From positions 224,650-288,649 of the forward strand of contig NZ_JQLW01000005.1 of the NCBI RefSeq assembly GCF_000744415.1: a DNA stretch of 64,000 bases. The letters run 5' to 3'. The DNA comes from Ghiorsea bivora. Lineage in GTDB: Bacteria; Pseudomonadota; Zetaproteobacteria; Mariprofundales; Mariprofundaceae. The position numbers and the translations under genes are program-made. Of this stretch, positions 1-13,767 are shown piece by piece. A model generated the notes under the pieces. The model saw only the letters and a program-made list of their open reading frames with translations. It was not told where the DNA came from and ran no database searches. Position 1 is the stretch's first letter. Every line of letters starts with the position of its first letter.

Positions 1-210
1 CAAGAGCATAATTTACACTGTGTTTGCTTAATGATTGGATAAGCTTTTGGATAAACATGAATAAAGTATATCTAAAGTATATATTATGTAAAGGTACTGT
101 AACCTATTCTACTTCATACTGTATGTTTGTAGCTTTGGGCGGTGTCTTTGCTAGGGTTCGTCCCATTCAAAAATAAACCTAATGAATATTCTGATTCAAA
201 AGAGAGACAT

Positions 211-492
211 ATGGCAGAAACAGCGGACGAACTAACCATTGATTATGAAGAAAATGGTATTTTAACGACCAAACAAACGGATAAAATGATTTTGAGTAAA
301 GGTGCATGGGTAACTATTTTGTTTAAGTACCAAACTTGGGACAAAACCAACCAAGAATACAGCACTGATAAGTATACGATTCGTCGTTTTCAAAAGCGTG
401 ATGGTAAATATACACCGCGCTCAAAATTTAACATTACCAATGCCAAACAAGCCAAGTTGATTGTAGACACTTTACAGGATTGGATGAAATAA
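211..492 (+). CDS. small conserved-looking protein, function unknown
   Basis: A soluble protein of 93 residues rich in Lys, Thr and Asp, with no signal peptide, membrane segment or motif I recognise. The reading frame is open back to a GTG at 142. I prefer the ATG at 211 because a purine-rich AGAGAGA lies just before it, whereas the GTG at 142 has no ribosome site. The stop is immediately followed by the arsenate reductase start at 494, so the two are probably co-transcribed. That spacing is the only hint of a role. Confidence that it is a gene is good; its function is unknown. Confidence 0.65.
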   Translation: MAETADELTIDYEENGILTTKQTDKMILSKGAWVTILFKYQTWDKTNQEYSTDKYTIRRFQKRDGKYTPRSKFNITNAKQAKLIVDTLQDWMK

Positions 493-493
493 A

Positions 494-910
494 GTGAGTA
501 AGCGCAAGGTGTTATTCTTATGTACGGGTAATGCCTGCCGCTCACAAATGGCAGAAGGTTGGCTCAAATATTTAGCAGGTGACATTTATGATGTGTATTC
601 TGCGGGCATTGTCGCACATGGTAAAAATCCGCGGGCTATTGCTGCGATGAAGCAAGCTGGTGTTGATGTTAGTCAGCAAAAGTCTGAAGCATTAGACCCT
701 GTACTTTTGGCAGACATTGACCTTTTGATTACAGTATGTGGCAATGCGGATGCAAGCTGTCCAACTGTGCCTGTAAGCTGTGAAAAACAACACTGGCCTT
801 TTGATGATCCAGCAAAAGCAAGTGGTAGCGAAGAAGAAATCATGGCTGAATTTTATAAGGTGCGTGACAAAATTCGTCAGCAAATCCAAGTTTTCTTGCA
901 AGGTGCATGA
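494..910 (+). CDS. arsC: arsenate reductase, thioredoxin-coupled low-molecular-weight phosphatase type
   Basis: Predicted cytoplasmic enzyme reducing arsenate to arsenite. The N-terminal P-loop CTGNACRS carries the nucleophile Cys10. Cys82 and Cys89 lie in VCGNADASC. These are the three positions used by the Staphylococcus plasmid pI258 ArsC for its Cys10-Cys82-Cys89 disulfide relay regenerated by thioredoxin. At 138 residues it has the usual family length. The GTG start lies one base after the preceding stop. No arsB, acr3 or arsR flanks it, so it is not in a standard ars operon. A protein tyrosine phosphatase role is the alternative, but the two extra cysteines favour arsenate reductase. 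An unrelated glutaredoxin-type ArsC lies at 43702-44049. Confidence 0.9.
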   Translation: MSKRKVLFLCTGNACRSQMAEGWLKYLAGDIYDVYSAGIVAHGKNPRAIAAMKQAGVDVSQQKSEALDPVLLADIDLLITVCGNADASCPTVPVSCEKQHWPFDDPAKASGSEEEIMAEFYKVRDKIRQQIQVFLQGA

Positions 911-948
911 CAATTGAAAGCCCAGCATAAATGGCTACAGGGGATGGT

Positions 949-2742
949 ATGAAAACAGCTTTTTTAAGGTTGATGAAAGGTATAGAAAATATTCGCTATG
1001 TTATGGTGAATATGCTTTTCTTGTTTTTAGTTGGCTTCTTGTTGTACACCTTGATGCAAGCGCAGCCAACCATGCCAGAACGGGCGATTTTACAGTTGGA
1101 TTTAAAAGGAGCTTTGGTTGAGCAGGTCAAACGCCCAAGTTTTGGTTTATCCGCGTTAACCAATCCTGAGCCGAAACAGGTGAAGGTGCATGATGTGGTG
1201 ATGGCGCTGGAAATGGCAGCCAAAGATGAGCGGATAAAAGGTGTGCGCCTTGATTTGAGCAAACTATCATCGGCTGCCTTGCCGCATTTGCAAGAAATTC
1301 GCCATGCTATTGAAACATTTAAGGCAAGTGGAAAACCTGTGATGGCGTATGCTGATAATTGGACGCAAGCACAGTATTATTTGGCGGCAGCAGCAAATGA
1401 TGTGTATTTGCATCCTATGGGGAATATTGCATTGCAGGGGTATGCTGTATACCGCAACTATATTAAAGATGCCTTGGATAAGTTGGGTGTAGATGTTCAT
1501 GTGTTTCGGGCGGGTAAATATAAGTCAGCCGCTGCACCTTTGATACAAAATGCCATGTCAGATGCAGAAAGAGAGGCCGATAGCCAATGGTTAAATACGC
1601 TTTGGGATGTATATAAAACAGATATTCAAAACATGCGAGGCATCAAAACGGCACGTTTACAGCAGGTCTTAGACACTCCCGTTGCGAGCATCAAGGCTTA
1701 TGATGGTGATCTGGGGAAATTCTTTATGGCAGAAGGCTGGGTGGATGGTTTACTTTATCCAGAGCAGGCAGATGCTAAATTACAAGCCAAAACAGGGCCA
1801 GCTGAACTGGTGGATTATAAGTCATATTTGATGGCGAATACCAGTTTACTACCATCGCAACCGCAAGATGTGGATAACTGGGTGGGTATCATTACGGGCA
1901 GTGGTCAGATTCTAAGTGGTGAACAACCTTCAGGTACCATTGGTAGTGATACCATGGTTGAGTTATTACAAACAGCACTTCATGACACGCGCATCAAAGC
2001 TGTGGTACTGCGTTTAAATACACCTGGAGGTAGTGCCCAAGCATCCGAGAGTATTCGTCATGCTGTTGAAGTATTGCGGCAACATGGTAAACCTGTGGTG
2101 GTATCCATGGGTAGTATGGCAGCATCAGGAGGTTACTGGATTGCGTCTGCAGCCAATGAAATTTGGGCATCACCTGCCACCATTACAGGTTCTATAGGTG
2201 TTTTTGGCATTGTACCCAATATTAGTCATAGCCTAGAGAAGTTAGGTGTGCATACCGATGGTTTGGGTACAACTAAATTGGCAGGAGCAATGCGTATTGA
2301 TAAACCATTAACTGCTGAGCTTGCAGCGTCGATTCAACTTAGTATTCATCAAATTTATAAGCAGTTTATCGGGCATGTAGCCCAAGGGCGGAAGATGCCA
2401 ACGGAAAAGGTTGAGTCATTGGCACAAGGGCGTGTTTGGAGCGGGCGTGATGCCAAGGATTTGGGTTTGGTGGATGCGCTTGGCGACATGGATGCTGCGA
2501 TTCAAGCTGCGGCACGATTGGCACATATTGAGAAGAGTCATACTGCAGTGGAAGTCACACCACCCATGAATGCATTGGAGTTTATGATGGAGAATATATT
2601 GAGTGAGGTTTTGGTATCTCTAGATATTCAACCATCGGCAATGGTTGATATGTTGATGCAAACACTTCATGTGCAAGATGATATTTTCGCGCTGAATGAC
2701 CCTCGCGGTATTTATGCTTTGAGTGATATTAAATTGAAGTGA
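949..2742 (+). CDS. sppA: signal peptide peptidase SppA, 67-kDa type
   Basis: Inner-membrane serine protease that digests cleaved signal peptides. A membrane segment at about residues 18-40 anchors a double ClpP-like fold, as in E. coli SppA (about 618 residues; here 597). The N-terminal half carries the general-base lysine in RAGKYKSAAAP. The C-terminal half carries the nucleophile serine in GSMAASGGYW, giving the Lys/Ser dyad contributed by the two repeats. The frame is open from an ATG at 931, but the ATG at 949 is chosen because AGGGGA at 939-944 precedes it. It ends 3 bases before the convergent methyltransferase gene. Confidence 0.9.
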   Translation: MKTAFLRLMKGIENIRYVMVNMLFLFLVGFLLYTLMQAQPTMPERAILQLDLKGALVEQVKRPSFGLSALTNPEPKQVKVHDVVMALEMAAKDERIKGVRLDLSKLSSAALPHLQEIRHAIETFKASGKPVMAYADNWTQAQYYLAAAANDVYLHPMGNIALQGYAVYRNYIKDALDKLGVDVHVFRAGKYKSAAAPLIQNAMSDAEREADSQWLNTLWDVYKTDIQNMRGIKTARLQQVLDTPVASIKAYDGDLGKFFMAEGWVDGLLYPEQADAKLQAKTGPAELVDYKSYLMANTSLLPSQPQDVDNWVGIITGSGQILSGEQPSGTIGSDTMVELLQTALHDTRIKAVVLRLNTPGGSAQASESIRHAVEVLRQHGKPVVVSMGSMAASGGYWIASAANEIWASPATITGSIGVFGIVPNISHSLEKLGVHTDGLGTTKLAGAMRIDKPLTAELAASIQLSIHQIYKQFIGHVAQGRKMPTEKVESLAQGRVWSGRDAKDLGLVDALGDMDAAIQAAARLAHIEKSHTAVEVTPPMNALEFMMENILSEVLVSLDIQPSAMVDMLMQTLHVQDDIFALNDPRGIYALSDIKLK

Positions 2743-2745
2743 TGT

Positions 2746-3600
2746 TTAGGTTTCTTGGTCAAAGCTTTTTAATACTTCATCATATTTGAAGCTGACATCT
2801 TTGCTGTCTTTTTCCTTCTCAAAAACAATAAACGTATGTTTGTTTAGTAAATGTTTGGGGTTGATATTGATGCGAAGCTGCTCTTGATATACTTCTTTTT
2901 TCTTGGATTCAGAAATCTTTGGCAATTTTCGCATATGTTTTTGGTAGGTCAGCAGTGAGCGTATGAGAATAAGCGGGTATAAGAAGGGAAATAAAACCAA
3001 TGAACCACGGCTTAAACGTACATAACGGATTTCTTTGATATTAAAGCCTGCTAGCCGTGCAAGTATGCGTAATTTTTGTAAGCCGATTAGAAAAATATGC
3101 CCATGGTAAATTTCAGTTGATACCGATTGATCGTCCATCCAAATATCATTAATTTCATTGGGTGGCATTTGGCTACTGGTTTCACTTTCAAACATGATAT
3201 AGCTGAATTTAGCTGCTAGGTTGGAGTAGCTAGGTGTGGTAATAATCAGTGTACCATTTTGTTTGAGTACACGATTAAATTCTTTGAATACCTGTAATTG
3301 GTCACTGAAATGCTCGATGCCTTCTTGGCAAATGAGCATGTCAGCAATATTATTTTTTACAGGAATACCTTGTGTTACATCAGCACGCTCACAACTTACA
3401 CCTTTAAGTTTAAAGTATTCAGGGAATAAATCAAAAGCACGAACTTTTGCCCCCATATTCAGTAAAAGTTGTGATGTAAACCCAGAACCAGCAGGCAAAT
3501 CAATCACCGTTTTACCCTGAAGTTGATCTTGAATACGATGTAAATACTTTGTTACATGGTATTTGATATCTTTAGGGTTTTGTGTGTGTTTGTTATCCAT
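2746..3600 (-). CDS. class I SAM-dependent methyltransferase
   Basis: A 284-residue protein with a Rossmann methyltransferase core. Motif I is VIDLPAGSGFTS near residue 35, an acidic residue ends strand 2 (AFDLFPEYF), and a Methyltransf_11-like stretch reads DMLICQEGIEHF followed by LKQNGTLIITTPS. This layout is typical of small-molecule, quinone or sugar methyltransferases, but the substrate cannot be read from sequence. The hydrophobic stretch around residues 200-215 (VLFPFLYPLILI) could associate with the membrane. It lies 6 bases downstream of purM on the same strand and may be the last gene of the gyrB-purM transcription unit. Confidence 0.7.
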   Translation of the reverse strand: MDNKHTQNPKDIKYHVTKYLHRIQDQLQGKTVIDLPAGSGFTSQLLLNMGAKVRAFDLFPEYFKLKGVSCERADVTQGIPVKNNIADMLICQEGIEHFSDQLQVFKEFNRVLKQNGTLIITTPSYSNLAAKFSYIMFESETSSQMPPNEINDIWMDDQSVSTEIYHGHIFLIGLQKLRILARLAGFNIKEIRYVRLSRGSLVLFPFLYPLILIRSLLTYQKHMRKLPKISESKKKEVYQEQLRININPKHLLNKHTFIVFEKEKDSKDVSFKYDEVLKSFDQET

Positions 3601-3606
3601 AATTGA

Positions 3607-7078
<3,472 letters not shown>

Positions 7079-7112
7079 TCATTGACCATTCTGTTCATTC
7101 AAATCTTTTTGT

Positions 7113-8174
7113 TCATTTTGTGTTCAAGCTTTGGTGTAATGTGTGTTTGCGAATATCTTCGGGCACATCACCAGGCGCTGTCATCAGCACTTGGCCCTGA
7201 TGTTGGCCTAATCTTTCTAACAAGCGCAAAGCGCGAGTATGGTCTAACGACTCCAAGCAATCATCAAGCAATAAAATTGGCATTAAACGCTTGGTTTCTT
7301 GAAGCACCAAACATTCAGCTAACCGTAAGGCTATACCGGATACTTTTTGCTGACCTCTCGAACCACATACACGTATTTCACGGCTATTATAACTGATTTT
7401 CAGCCTATCACAATGCGGGCCTTGGGTGACACGACCAAGGCGGTGATGTTCCTCACGTTTACCATGCAACCAACTGAACCATTCTTCTTTGTTTTCAAAT
7501 GTTTGCCCTGTTAGCTCAAGTTGAAAGGGTAGATCCAACCAGTCGCTTTCTTGGGTTAAATATTGGTTTAATTTGGCGATAATAGTGGCACGTTTGGCTT
7601 TGATGATACTACCGTAGCTGACAATTTGTTCTTCCCAGCTGCTTAATTCATCCGCAGAGCCATGATGACGCAATAAGCGGCCCCGTTGCATCAATGCCCG
7701 CAAATAGCCTTGATAATGGGTGTAAGAGGCTGTTTGTGTGGCAATCACAAGTCGATCTAACCACTTGCGCCGCTCACCTGGTGCACCATCAATCAAACGT
7801 ACACCTTGGGGTGCATCCACAATCAAAGATATATGCTCAAACATATCCTTTCGGGCTGCAACCTTTCTACCTTGCAGCGACATATCCACTTTACCTTTTT
7901 TACCATCTACGCGAATATGTAAAGGGCCATAGCGTTGAATAGTCGCTTGAATATGAAAAGACTTGGCATCCCAGTGGGTGAGTTGCGGGGCTTTGGCTTG
8001 GCGAAATGAACGCCCATACGCCAAAATATAAGCTGCTTCCAAAATAGTGGTTTTGCCGCTGCCATTATCACCTGTAATCAAATTCAAATGCTTGCCACAT
8101 TGCCATTCAAAGTCTTGATGACAGCGCAGATTGTGCATATGAATATGATGTAGGGTTAAGCGCGGGTTAGCCAT
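7113..8174 (-). CDS. recF: DNA replication and repair protein RecF
   Basis: SMC-like ATPase that loads RecA at gapped DNA together with RecO and RecR. The Walker A GDNGSGKTTILEA is near residues 35-47. The signature region is CGSRGQQKVSGIALRLAE and the Walker B is LLLDDCLESLD near the C-terminus. At 353 residues it has the normal length. It directly precedes gyrB. In many bacteria it follows dnaN; here dnaN is at 58 kb, so the ancestral dnaA-dnaN-recF-gyrB cluster is split. Confidence 0.95.
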   Translation of the reverse strand: MANPRLTLHHIHMHNLRCHQDFEWQCGKHLNLITGDNGSGKTTILEAAYILAYGRSFRQAKAPQLTHWDAKSFHIQATIQRYGPLHIRVDGKKGKVDMSLQGRKVAARKDMFEHISLIVDAPQGVRLIDGAPGERRKWLDRLVIATQTASYTHYQGYLRALMQRGRLLRHHGSADELSSWEEQIVSYGSIIKAKRATIIAKLNQYLTQESDWLDLPFQLELTGQTFENKEEWFSWLHGKREEHHRLGRVTQGPHCDRLKISYNSREIRVCGSRGQQKVSGIALRLAECLVLQETKRLMPILLLDDCLESLDHTRALRLLERLGQHQGQVLMTAPGDVPEDIRKHTLHQSLNTK

Positions 8175-8234
8175 TAGCGATAGTGTAATGGCAGGCGATT
8201 AAAAATATAGTGTAAGAATCCGACTACTTCATTC

Positions 8235-9569
8235 TTACAATTTCTTTTTTAAAAAATCATCGATGATGCTTACAGATGATTCATCCAATTCACCTGTGGA
8301 TGCAATCAGTTGAAGATAGGCCATTGTATGGCGGGCAACAGCATCAGCATATCGCTGTTTGGCGGCAGCTAATCTTTCTTCGGCATCCAACGCATCTGTA
8401 ATAGTTCGTACGCCTACTTCAAACCCTGCCTGTGCAGCCTTTTTTTCCGTTTTAGCGCTACTCAAGGCTGCATCCAATGCCTTAACTTCAGCAGCAGTTG
8501 TACGCAAACCAAGCAGAGATTGACGGGCTGCAAGACGTGCCGTGCGCTTGGCTTCTGCCATGTTAAATTCAGCCTGAATCTTTTCTTGAGTACTCTTGCG
8601 CTGTTGAGCCCATATTCCACCACCTGCATAGAGCGGCATGGATAATTCTATTCCAAAGGAAGCTCCTTTCACCGTTGAACCACCAAATGTGCCATCCGAG
8701 CTTTTGATATGATCCCAGCCTGCCACCAGTTGCAATGTAGGCATAGCTCCCCCCACACTTTTTAAATGTTCTGCATCAGCCATAGCTACAGCCTGATCAC
8801 TTAATTGAACACCTAGCGCTGTTGCTTCTGCCCGCTGCTCCCATATTTCCAGATTATCCTCCTTGACATGCAGCGGCTCCATTCCCTGATGTAGAGTACC
8901 GGAAACCACCATCTCCATACCAACTAGCGAGTTTAATCTTGCTTCTGCTTGAGCCAAAACCTGACCTGCCCGAATTCGTCCGGCTGTAGCCAGATCACGG
9001 CGACTACTGGCCGAAAGAGAATCATTGACGGTAGCCGTACCCACTTCAAATGCCGATTTTGCCTGCATAGCAAGCTTATTCATGGCCTGCTCTCTGACTT
9101 TCGCTGCCGAAAATGCAGCCTTCGCCCGAATGACACTCAGCCATGCAGCAGAAGCTTCCAGAATGGTTTGTTGGCGTTGCATGGCTAACTTCACTTCTCC
9201 TGTCGCAGCAGAAATTTTACCCTGTTGATAGGCTGCCCACTTCTCTACATCAAACAATGGCTGATATGCCTTAATGCCATAGATTTGTTCATTATTACGC
9301 ACACCTGTTTTTAGAAAATCAAATGATACATCATAGCTAAAATCCTGGTTTCTTCTCGTGAGCGAGGCATTGGCAACCACATAGGGCAACATCGATGCAC
9401 GCCCCAAGGTGATATCTTCAGTCAATGCATTTCGTGCAGCCTGTGCCGCCTGAAGGGAAGGAGCATGCTTCAGAGCCAAATCAACAGCAGATTGCAAGCT
9501 TGATACACCGGCTGAAAAAGCAGGTGAAGGAAGTAGAAGGCAAAGCGATAGTATTATAATCTTTTTCAT
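8235..9569 (-). CDS. TolC-family outer membrane efflux protein
   Basis: A 444-residue outer membrane channel subunit. A clear signal peptide, MKKIIILSLCLLLPSPAFSA, is followed by two repeated alpha-helical OEP domains rich in Ala, Gln and Lys. The second repeat carries FEVGVRTITDALDAEERL, the conserved FxxGxxxxxDvLdA pattern of TolC proteins. It is the last gene of a four-gene operon (tetR, adaptor, RND pump, this gene) whose members overlap by 4 bases. It should form the outer-membrane exit duct for the pump encoded just upstream. Confidence 0.88.
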   Translation of the reverse strand: MKKIIILSLCLLLPSPAFSAGVSSLQSAVDLALKHAPSLQAAQAARNALTEDITLGRASMLPYVVANASLTRRNQDFSYDVSFDFLKTGVRNNEQIYGIKAYQPLFDVEKWAAYQQGKISAATGEVKLAMQRQQTILEASAAWLSVIRAKAAFSAAKVREQAMNKLAMQAKSAFEVGTATVNDSLSASSRRDLATAGRIRAGQVLAQAEARLNSLVGMEMVVSGTLHQGMEPLHVKEDNLEIWEQRAEATALGVQLSDQAVAMADAEHLKSVGGAMPTLQLVAGWDHIKSSDGTFGGSTVKGASFGIELSMPLYAGGGIWAQQRKSTQEKIQAEFNMAEAKRTARLAARQSLLGLRTTAAEVKALDAALSSAKTEKKAAQAGFEVGVRTITDALDAEERLAAAKQRYADAVARHTMAYLQLIASTGELDESSVSIIDDFLKKKL

Positions 9570-12500
9570 GATTTTATCTCACCTTTTATGGGTTCATCTG
9601 CCGTAATCCTTGTACGCAAACCACGCCAGTTTTTAAATCGTTCAATTCCATTTTCCATGAGTGAATAAGCGGCTGGAACAACAACCAGTGTTAACAGTGT
9701 CGATGAAATCATGCCGCCAATCACGGCGACCGACATAGGAATGGTCATTTCACTACCTGTACCCCAACCGAGTGCGGCTGGCAGCATAGCAAAGATAATA
9801 GTGAGTGATGTCATCAACACAGGTCGCATGCGCACAGGGCAAGCTTCCCGTAACGCATGGTCAATACTCATCCCCTGATTACGGTATTGATTGGTCAGAT
9901 CAACAAGCAAAATCGAGTTTTTAGCCACCAAACCAACCAACAACACCAGCCCGATCATGGAAAAGATATTAAGTGTATTTCCTGTGATGACCAGGGCAGC
10001 TACACCACCGGCAATCGCCATGGGTTGGGCGAGCATTAAGACCCATGGCTGGGCGAAGGAGTTAAACTGACTCGCCAGAACCATGAAAATCAGAATCATC
10101 GCAATACCAAAGGCAAACATCATATTTTTACCTGTCTTTTTAAATTCTGCCGCCTGACCTGTATATATAATACCATAACCAGGGGGTAATAGCTCTTTGG
10201 CAAGCTCATTAACTTGATCAACAGCTCCGCCCAGCGGCATGCTAGGTGCTGTATAGAACATACCTGCGTATCGCAGATCCATTTTCTGAATCACGGCTGG
10301 GCCTAGCTGACGCTGCCAACTGGCAATAGTGTCCAGTCGAACCTGCTGCCCTGTGGGGGTGCGCAAGTATATTTTGCTCAAATCATCGGGTTGTGCGAGC
10401 TGGCCATGCTTCACTTTTAAACGTATATTGTAACGATTCCCATCGCCAGGCTCATCATTAAACTTGGCAACATCATAACCGCCAGCCAACACGCCAACAG
10501 TTTGAGCAATATCTGCGGCAGAAATACCCAAGTCCCGTGCACGCTCACGATCGACATGCAAGACCAACTGCGGCAAATCCAGTTGCAGGTCAAGATCAAG
10601 GTTCCCCATTCCAGGTAACCTATCCAGTTTCTGTTTTAGCTCATGTGATAACCTAGCAACCTCACCAAGATCAGGTCCAGTAAGCGCAAACTGCATGGGT
10701 TCGCCACGCTGTCCACCACCGACAATCGGCACCTTGATGGCAAAGGCATGCAAGCCTGGGATTTGCCCCAGTTTCGTTTGAATCTCAGGAATAATATCCC
10801 ACTGCTTACGACTGCGTTCCGTCTTGTTGCTCAATCGAACAAAGGTCATACCTTGATTCACTTGCCCACGCTGCCCTGAACCAATGACCGTAAAATAGCT
10901 CCGCACATCTGGATCACTGGCCAGTACTGACTCCATTTCTTTTAAGCGCATACCCGTGTCGCTCACCGATGAGCCCAGGGGTGCCTTGAAAATGATCATA
11001 AAGCGACCTTCATCCTCTTCTGGGACAAAACCTTTACCAATCAAACCAAACAATGTTGTACTGATGACAAACAATGCTATCGATCCTGCCAATACTTTCC
11101 AGCGATGATTCAGACATCCGTTCAACACATAGCGGTACATGTTATCAAGCAGCATAAAGCCTCGATCAAATAGCTTATAAACATGACCGTGCCTTTTTTC
11201 CACATGCAAATAACGAGAACAGAGCATGGGAACCAAAGTCAGCGCAACAAATAGCGATGCCAGCACGCCAAAGCTGACAATCACGGCAAACGCATTAAAG
11301 AAACGCCCAATCATACCATCCATGAAAATCACAGGGGCAAAAATCGCCACAATACTTAAGCTCGCAGCAATCACTGCAAAGGTCACCTGTTTGCTACCCG
11401 AAATCGCAGCGCTTTTTGCATCAGGCTCCAATCCCTCTTCACGATGGCGGTAGATATTTTCCAGCACCACAATGGCATCATCAACCACAATGCCAATCAA
11501 TAAAAGCAGAGCAAGAAGGGTCATTAAGTTCAACGTGAAGCCAAGGGCATAAGCAACGCCAATTGCCGCCAGCATAGAAACTGGAATTGCCGCAGTTACA
11601 ATCAAGGTCGCGCGAATACTTTTCAGAAACACTAGCACAACCACAAAAGCCAGCAGAATCGATTCAATTAGATGTTCTTTTAGTCCATCAACAATACCCT
11701 GAATAATATCGGCATCATTTGAAGCAATATTGATTTCCAGTCCAGGCGGTAGTGCTGGCTGGATCTCTTCATTCAAACGCTTTTTTACCTCATCCACAAT
11801 GGCAACGGCATTGGCACCTGTGACTTTTACAATGCCCAAACCAACAGTAGGCTTGCCATTGAAACGGGCAATTTGCCTGAAGTCAGCCAGTCCATCTTCA
11901 ATATCGGCAATATCCGCCAAGGTAATCGTGCTACCACCTTTGGCGCGTACCACCATTTTTTTCAATGCATCAGCAGTGTGAAACTCCATGTCCAGTTTGA
12001 TCATATATTCACGTTTATCACTGGTCAGAAAACCACCAGGGAATTGAACATGCTCTTTTTGAAATGCCGCAATCACTTCGGGAACAGTAACACCAAAACC
12101 CTGCATGCGATCCAGATCCAGCCATGCACGTATGGTACGTTTTCGTTCACCTGCAATCTGAACTTCACCCACGCCATTAATGTTTTCCAAACGCTTTTTA
12201 ATAATATTCCGAGCATACTGATTGAGCTGTTGAAGCGTACGGTCGCCTGATAAAGATAGCCATAAAACTGGAGCAGCACCAATTTCAATCTTGGCAACAA
12301 TTGGAGGCTCACTACCTTTGGGTAGCTCACTTAAAACCTGGTTGACCTTAGCCTGGACTTCGTTAAATGCCACATCAATATCTTTAGACAGAAGAAACTG
12401 TAGTGTTACCACAGATACACCGGGTGATGAATAGGATATTACATGCTCAATGCCTGAAATACTATTTACCTTTTCCTCGATAATCGATGTCATCGAGGCA

Positions 12501-12679
12501 TCAACGATATCTGAATCCGCCCCTACCTGCACGGTGGTCACTGATACCATGGGGAAATCTACAGTAGGGAAACGATCCACACCAATACGGTTATAACTAA
12601 TGATACCAAACAAGACCAACAGCGCTGACATCATCCATGCGAATACATGGCGGTTGATGGAGAGTTCAGGTAAATTCAT
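9566..12679 (-). CDS. RND multidrug-type efflux permease (HAE1/AcrB-like)
   Basis: Inner-membrane proton-driven pump of 1037 residues, the normal length for AcrB relatives. It has a single N-terminal membrane helix, a large periplasmic loop, helices 2-6, a second periplasmic loop, and the final helix bundle. The proton relay aspartate pair of helix 4 is present in GIVVDDAIVVLENIYRH. Substrates cannot be read from sequence; amphiphilic drugs, dyes or solvents are usual for this subfamily. The 4-base overlaps with the adaptor gene and the tolC gene show one operon under the TetR regulator encoded first. Confidence 0.92.
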   Translation of the reverse strand: MNLPELSINRHVFAWMMSALLVLFGIISYNRIGVDRFPTVDFPMVSVTTVQVGADSDIVDASMTSIIEEKVNSISGIEHVISYSSPGVSVVTLQFLLSKDIDVAFNEVQAKVNQVLSELPKGSEPPIVAKIEIGAAPVLWLSLSGDRTLQQLNQYARNIIKKRLENINGVGEVQIAGERKRTIRAWLDLDRMQGFGVTVPEVIAAFQKEHVQFPGGFLTSDKREYMIKLDMEFHTADALKKMVVRAKGGSTITLADIADIEDGLADFRQIARFNGKPTVGLGIVKVTGANAVAIVDEVKKRLNEEIQPALPPGLEINIASNDADIIQGIVDGLKEHLIESILLAFVVVLVFLKSIRATLIVTAAIPVSMLAAIGVAYALGFTLNLMTLLALLLLIGIVVDDAIVVLENIYRHREEGLEPDAKSAAISGSKQVTFAVIAASLSIVAIFAPVIFMDGMIGRFFNAFAVIVSFGVLASLFVALTLVPMLCSRYLHVEKRHGHVYKLFDRGFMLLDNMYRYVLNGCLNHRWKVLAGSIALFVISTTLFGLIGKGFVPEEDEGRFMIIFKAPLGSSVSDTGMRLKEMESVLASDPDVRSYFTVIGSGQRGQVNQGMTFVRLSNKTERSRKQWDIIPEIQTKLGQIPGLHAFAIKVPIVGGGQRGEPMQFALTGPDLGEVARLSHELKQKLDRLPGMGNLDLDLQLDLPQLVLHVDRERARDLGISAADIAQTVGVLAGGYDVAKFNDEPGDGNRYNIRLKVKHGQLAQPDDLSKIYLRTPTGQQVRLDTIASWQRQLGPAVIQKMDLRYAGMFYTAPSMPLGGAVDQVNELAKELLPPGYGIIYTGQAAEFKKTGKNMMFAFGIAMILIFMVLASQFNSFAQPWVLMLAQPMAIAGGVAALVITGNTLNIFSMIGLVLLVGLVAKNSILLVDLTNQYRNQGMSIDHALREACPVRMRPVLMTSLTIIFAMLPAALGWGTGSEMTIPMSVAVIGGMISSTLLTLVVVPAAYSLMENGIERFKNWRGLRTRITADEPIKGEIKS

Positions 12680-13767
12680 TTTGCACCTGCCTGAACCTGT
12701 ACGCTTGCCCCATCACTTAAAAATGCCGCGCCAGTTGCAGCCAGCGTGACGCCAGCACTTAAGCCATCCGTGATTTCAACATAACCGTTTCTGCGAACGC
12801 CAGTTTGGATGCTGTGCACCTCAACCTTTTCACCTTTTAGTACATAAACAACCTCTCCAGCAGGACGCAGCACCACACACTCTTCAGGCACCACAACGGC
12901 CTGCTTATGCGTCGCAATAATTAATTCCGCAATGACACTTCCGCCAGGCCGCCAGTTACCTGGATTATTGATTCTCACCCGTGCTTCAAAAGCATTTGAT
13001 GACGATCCAATCATTGGCGTTAAATCATTAATTGACGCGGAAATAATCTGATCACTACCAGGCAAGTGCATGCGCACCGGAATACCTACTTTAACTGAAT
13101 GAATCTTGGTTTCAGGAACCGTAATGGAGATAATAAATTGATCATTTGTAACCAATTGGAACATAGGCTTACCGACACCAATATAATCACCTGCTGCAAC
13201 CCATCGTTTCTGAATCGTTCCTGTAACAGGTGCAACAATATCGGTTCGGGCCAAATTATTTTTGGCTTGCCTGAGCTGCGCTTTTGCCGCCTTTACTGAT
13301 TTTTGCAAAGCTATCAATTGTGCCTCTGCCTGATCCAACATGGTGGTAGAGATAAATTTATCTTCAGCCAGTTTTCTGTAGCGCTGAACAAGCCGTTCTT
13401 GTGCATTAGCCTGCGCCTTGTTGCGTGCTAAGTTTGCTGCTGCTGTGGAAACAGCCACCTGCATATCAGAAGTATCGAGTTGCGCCAGCACATCACCTTT
13501 TGCAACCTTGTCTCCGACATCAACCTTCACCTTACGTACACGTGCTGGCACTTCTGCGGCAATGGTTGTTGTTGCTGGATCAAGTATACGCCCCAAAGCC
13601 TGCTCAATCACCTCAACATTGCGCAATTCACTTTTTACCGTAGTTATTTTTACAGACCTAACAGCATGCTGACTTTTTATATCAGTTTCTTTTCCATCCT
13701 TCGCAAGCTCTCCATCTCCACAAGATGCCAGCATAACGACCAACAATAACAATACGATTCTATTCAT
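12676..13767 (-). CDS. RND efflux periplasmic adaptor (membrane fusion protein), lipoprotein
   Basis: A 363-residue periplasmic adaptor that bridges the RND pump and the TolC channel. The N-terminus has a lipoprotein signal peptide ending in the lipobox LASC (Cys16), so it should be anchored by lipid to the inner membrane. It then shows a beta-barrel/lipoyl half (AAEVPARVRKVKVDVGDKV), a coiled-coil hairpin rich in Ala, Gln and Lys (about residues 105-170), and the second lipoyl half (ARTDIVAPVTGTI). Starts and stops overlap its neighbours by 4 bases. Confidence 0.9.
   Translation of the reverse strand: MNRIVLLLLVVMLASCGDGELAKDGKETDIKSQHAVRSVKITTVKSELRNVEVIEQALGRILDPATTTIAAEVPARVRKVKVDVGDKVAKGDVLAQLDTSDMQVAVSTAAANLARNKAQANAQERLVQRYRKLAEDKFISTTMLDQAEAQLIALQKSVKAAKAQLRQAKNNLARTDIVAPVTGTIQKRWVAAGDYIGVGKPMFQLVTNDQFIISITVPETKIHSVKVGIPVRMHLPGSDQIISASINDLTPMIGSSSNAFEARVRINNPGNWRPGGSVIAELIIATHKQAVVVPEECVVLRPAGEVVYVLKGEKVEVHSIQTGVRRNGYVEITDGLSAGVTLAATGAAFLSDGASVQVQAGAK

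Noticed and set aside
1-141. Promoter or small RNA in the left-end AT-rich stretch
   Set aside because: Repeated AAAGTATAT motifs are present, but no convincing -35/-10 pair or fold was seen.
692-928. Minus-strand frame opposite the first arsenate reductase
   Set aside because: It lies inside a well-supported gene and its protein has no recognisable features.
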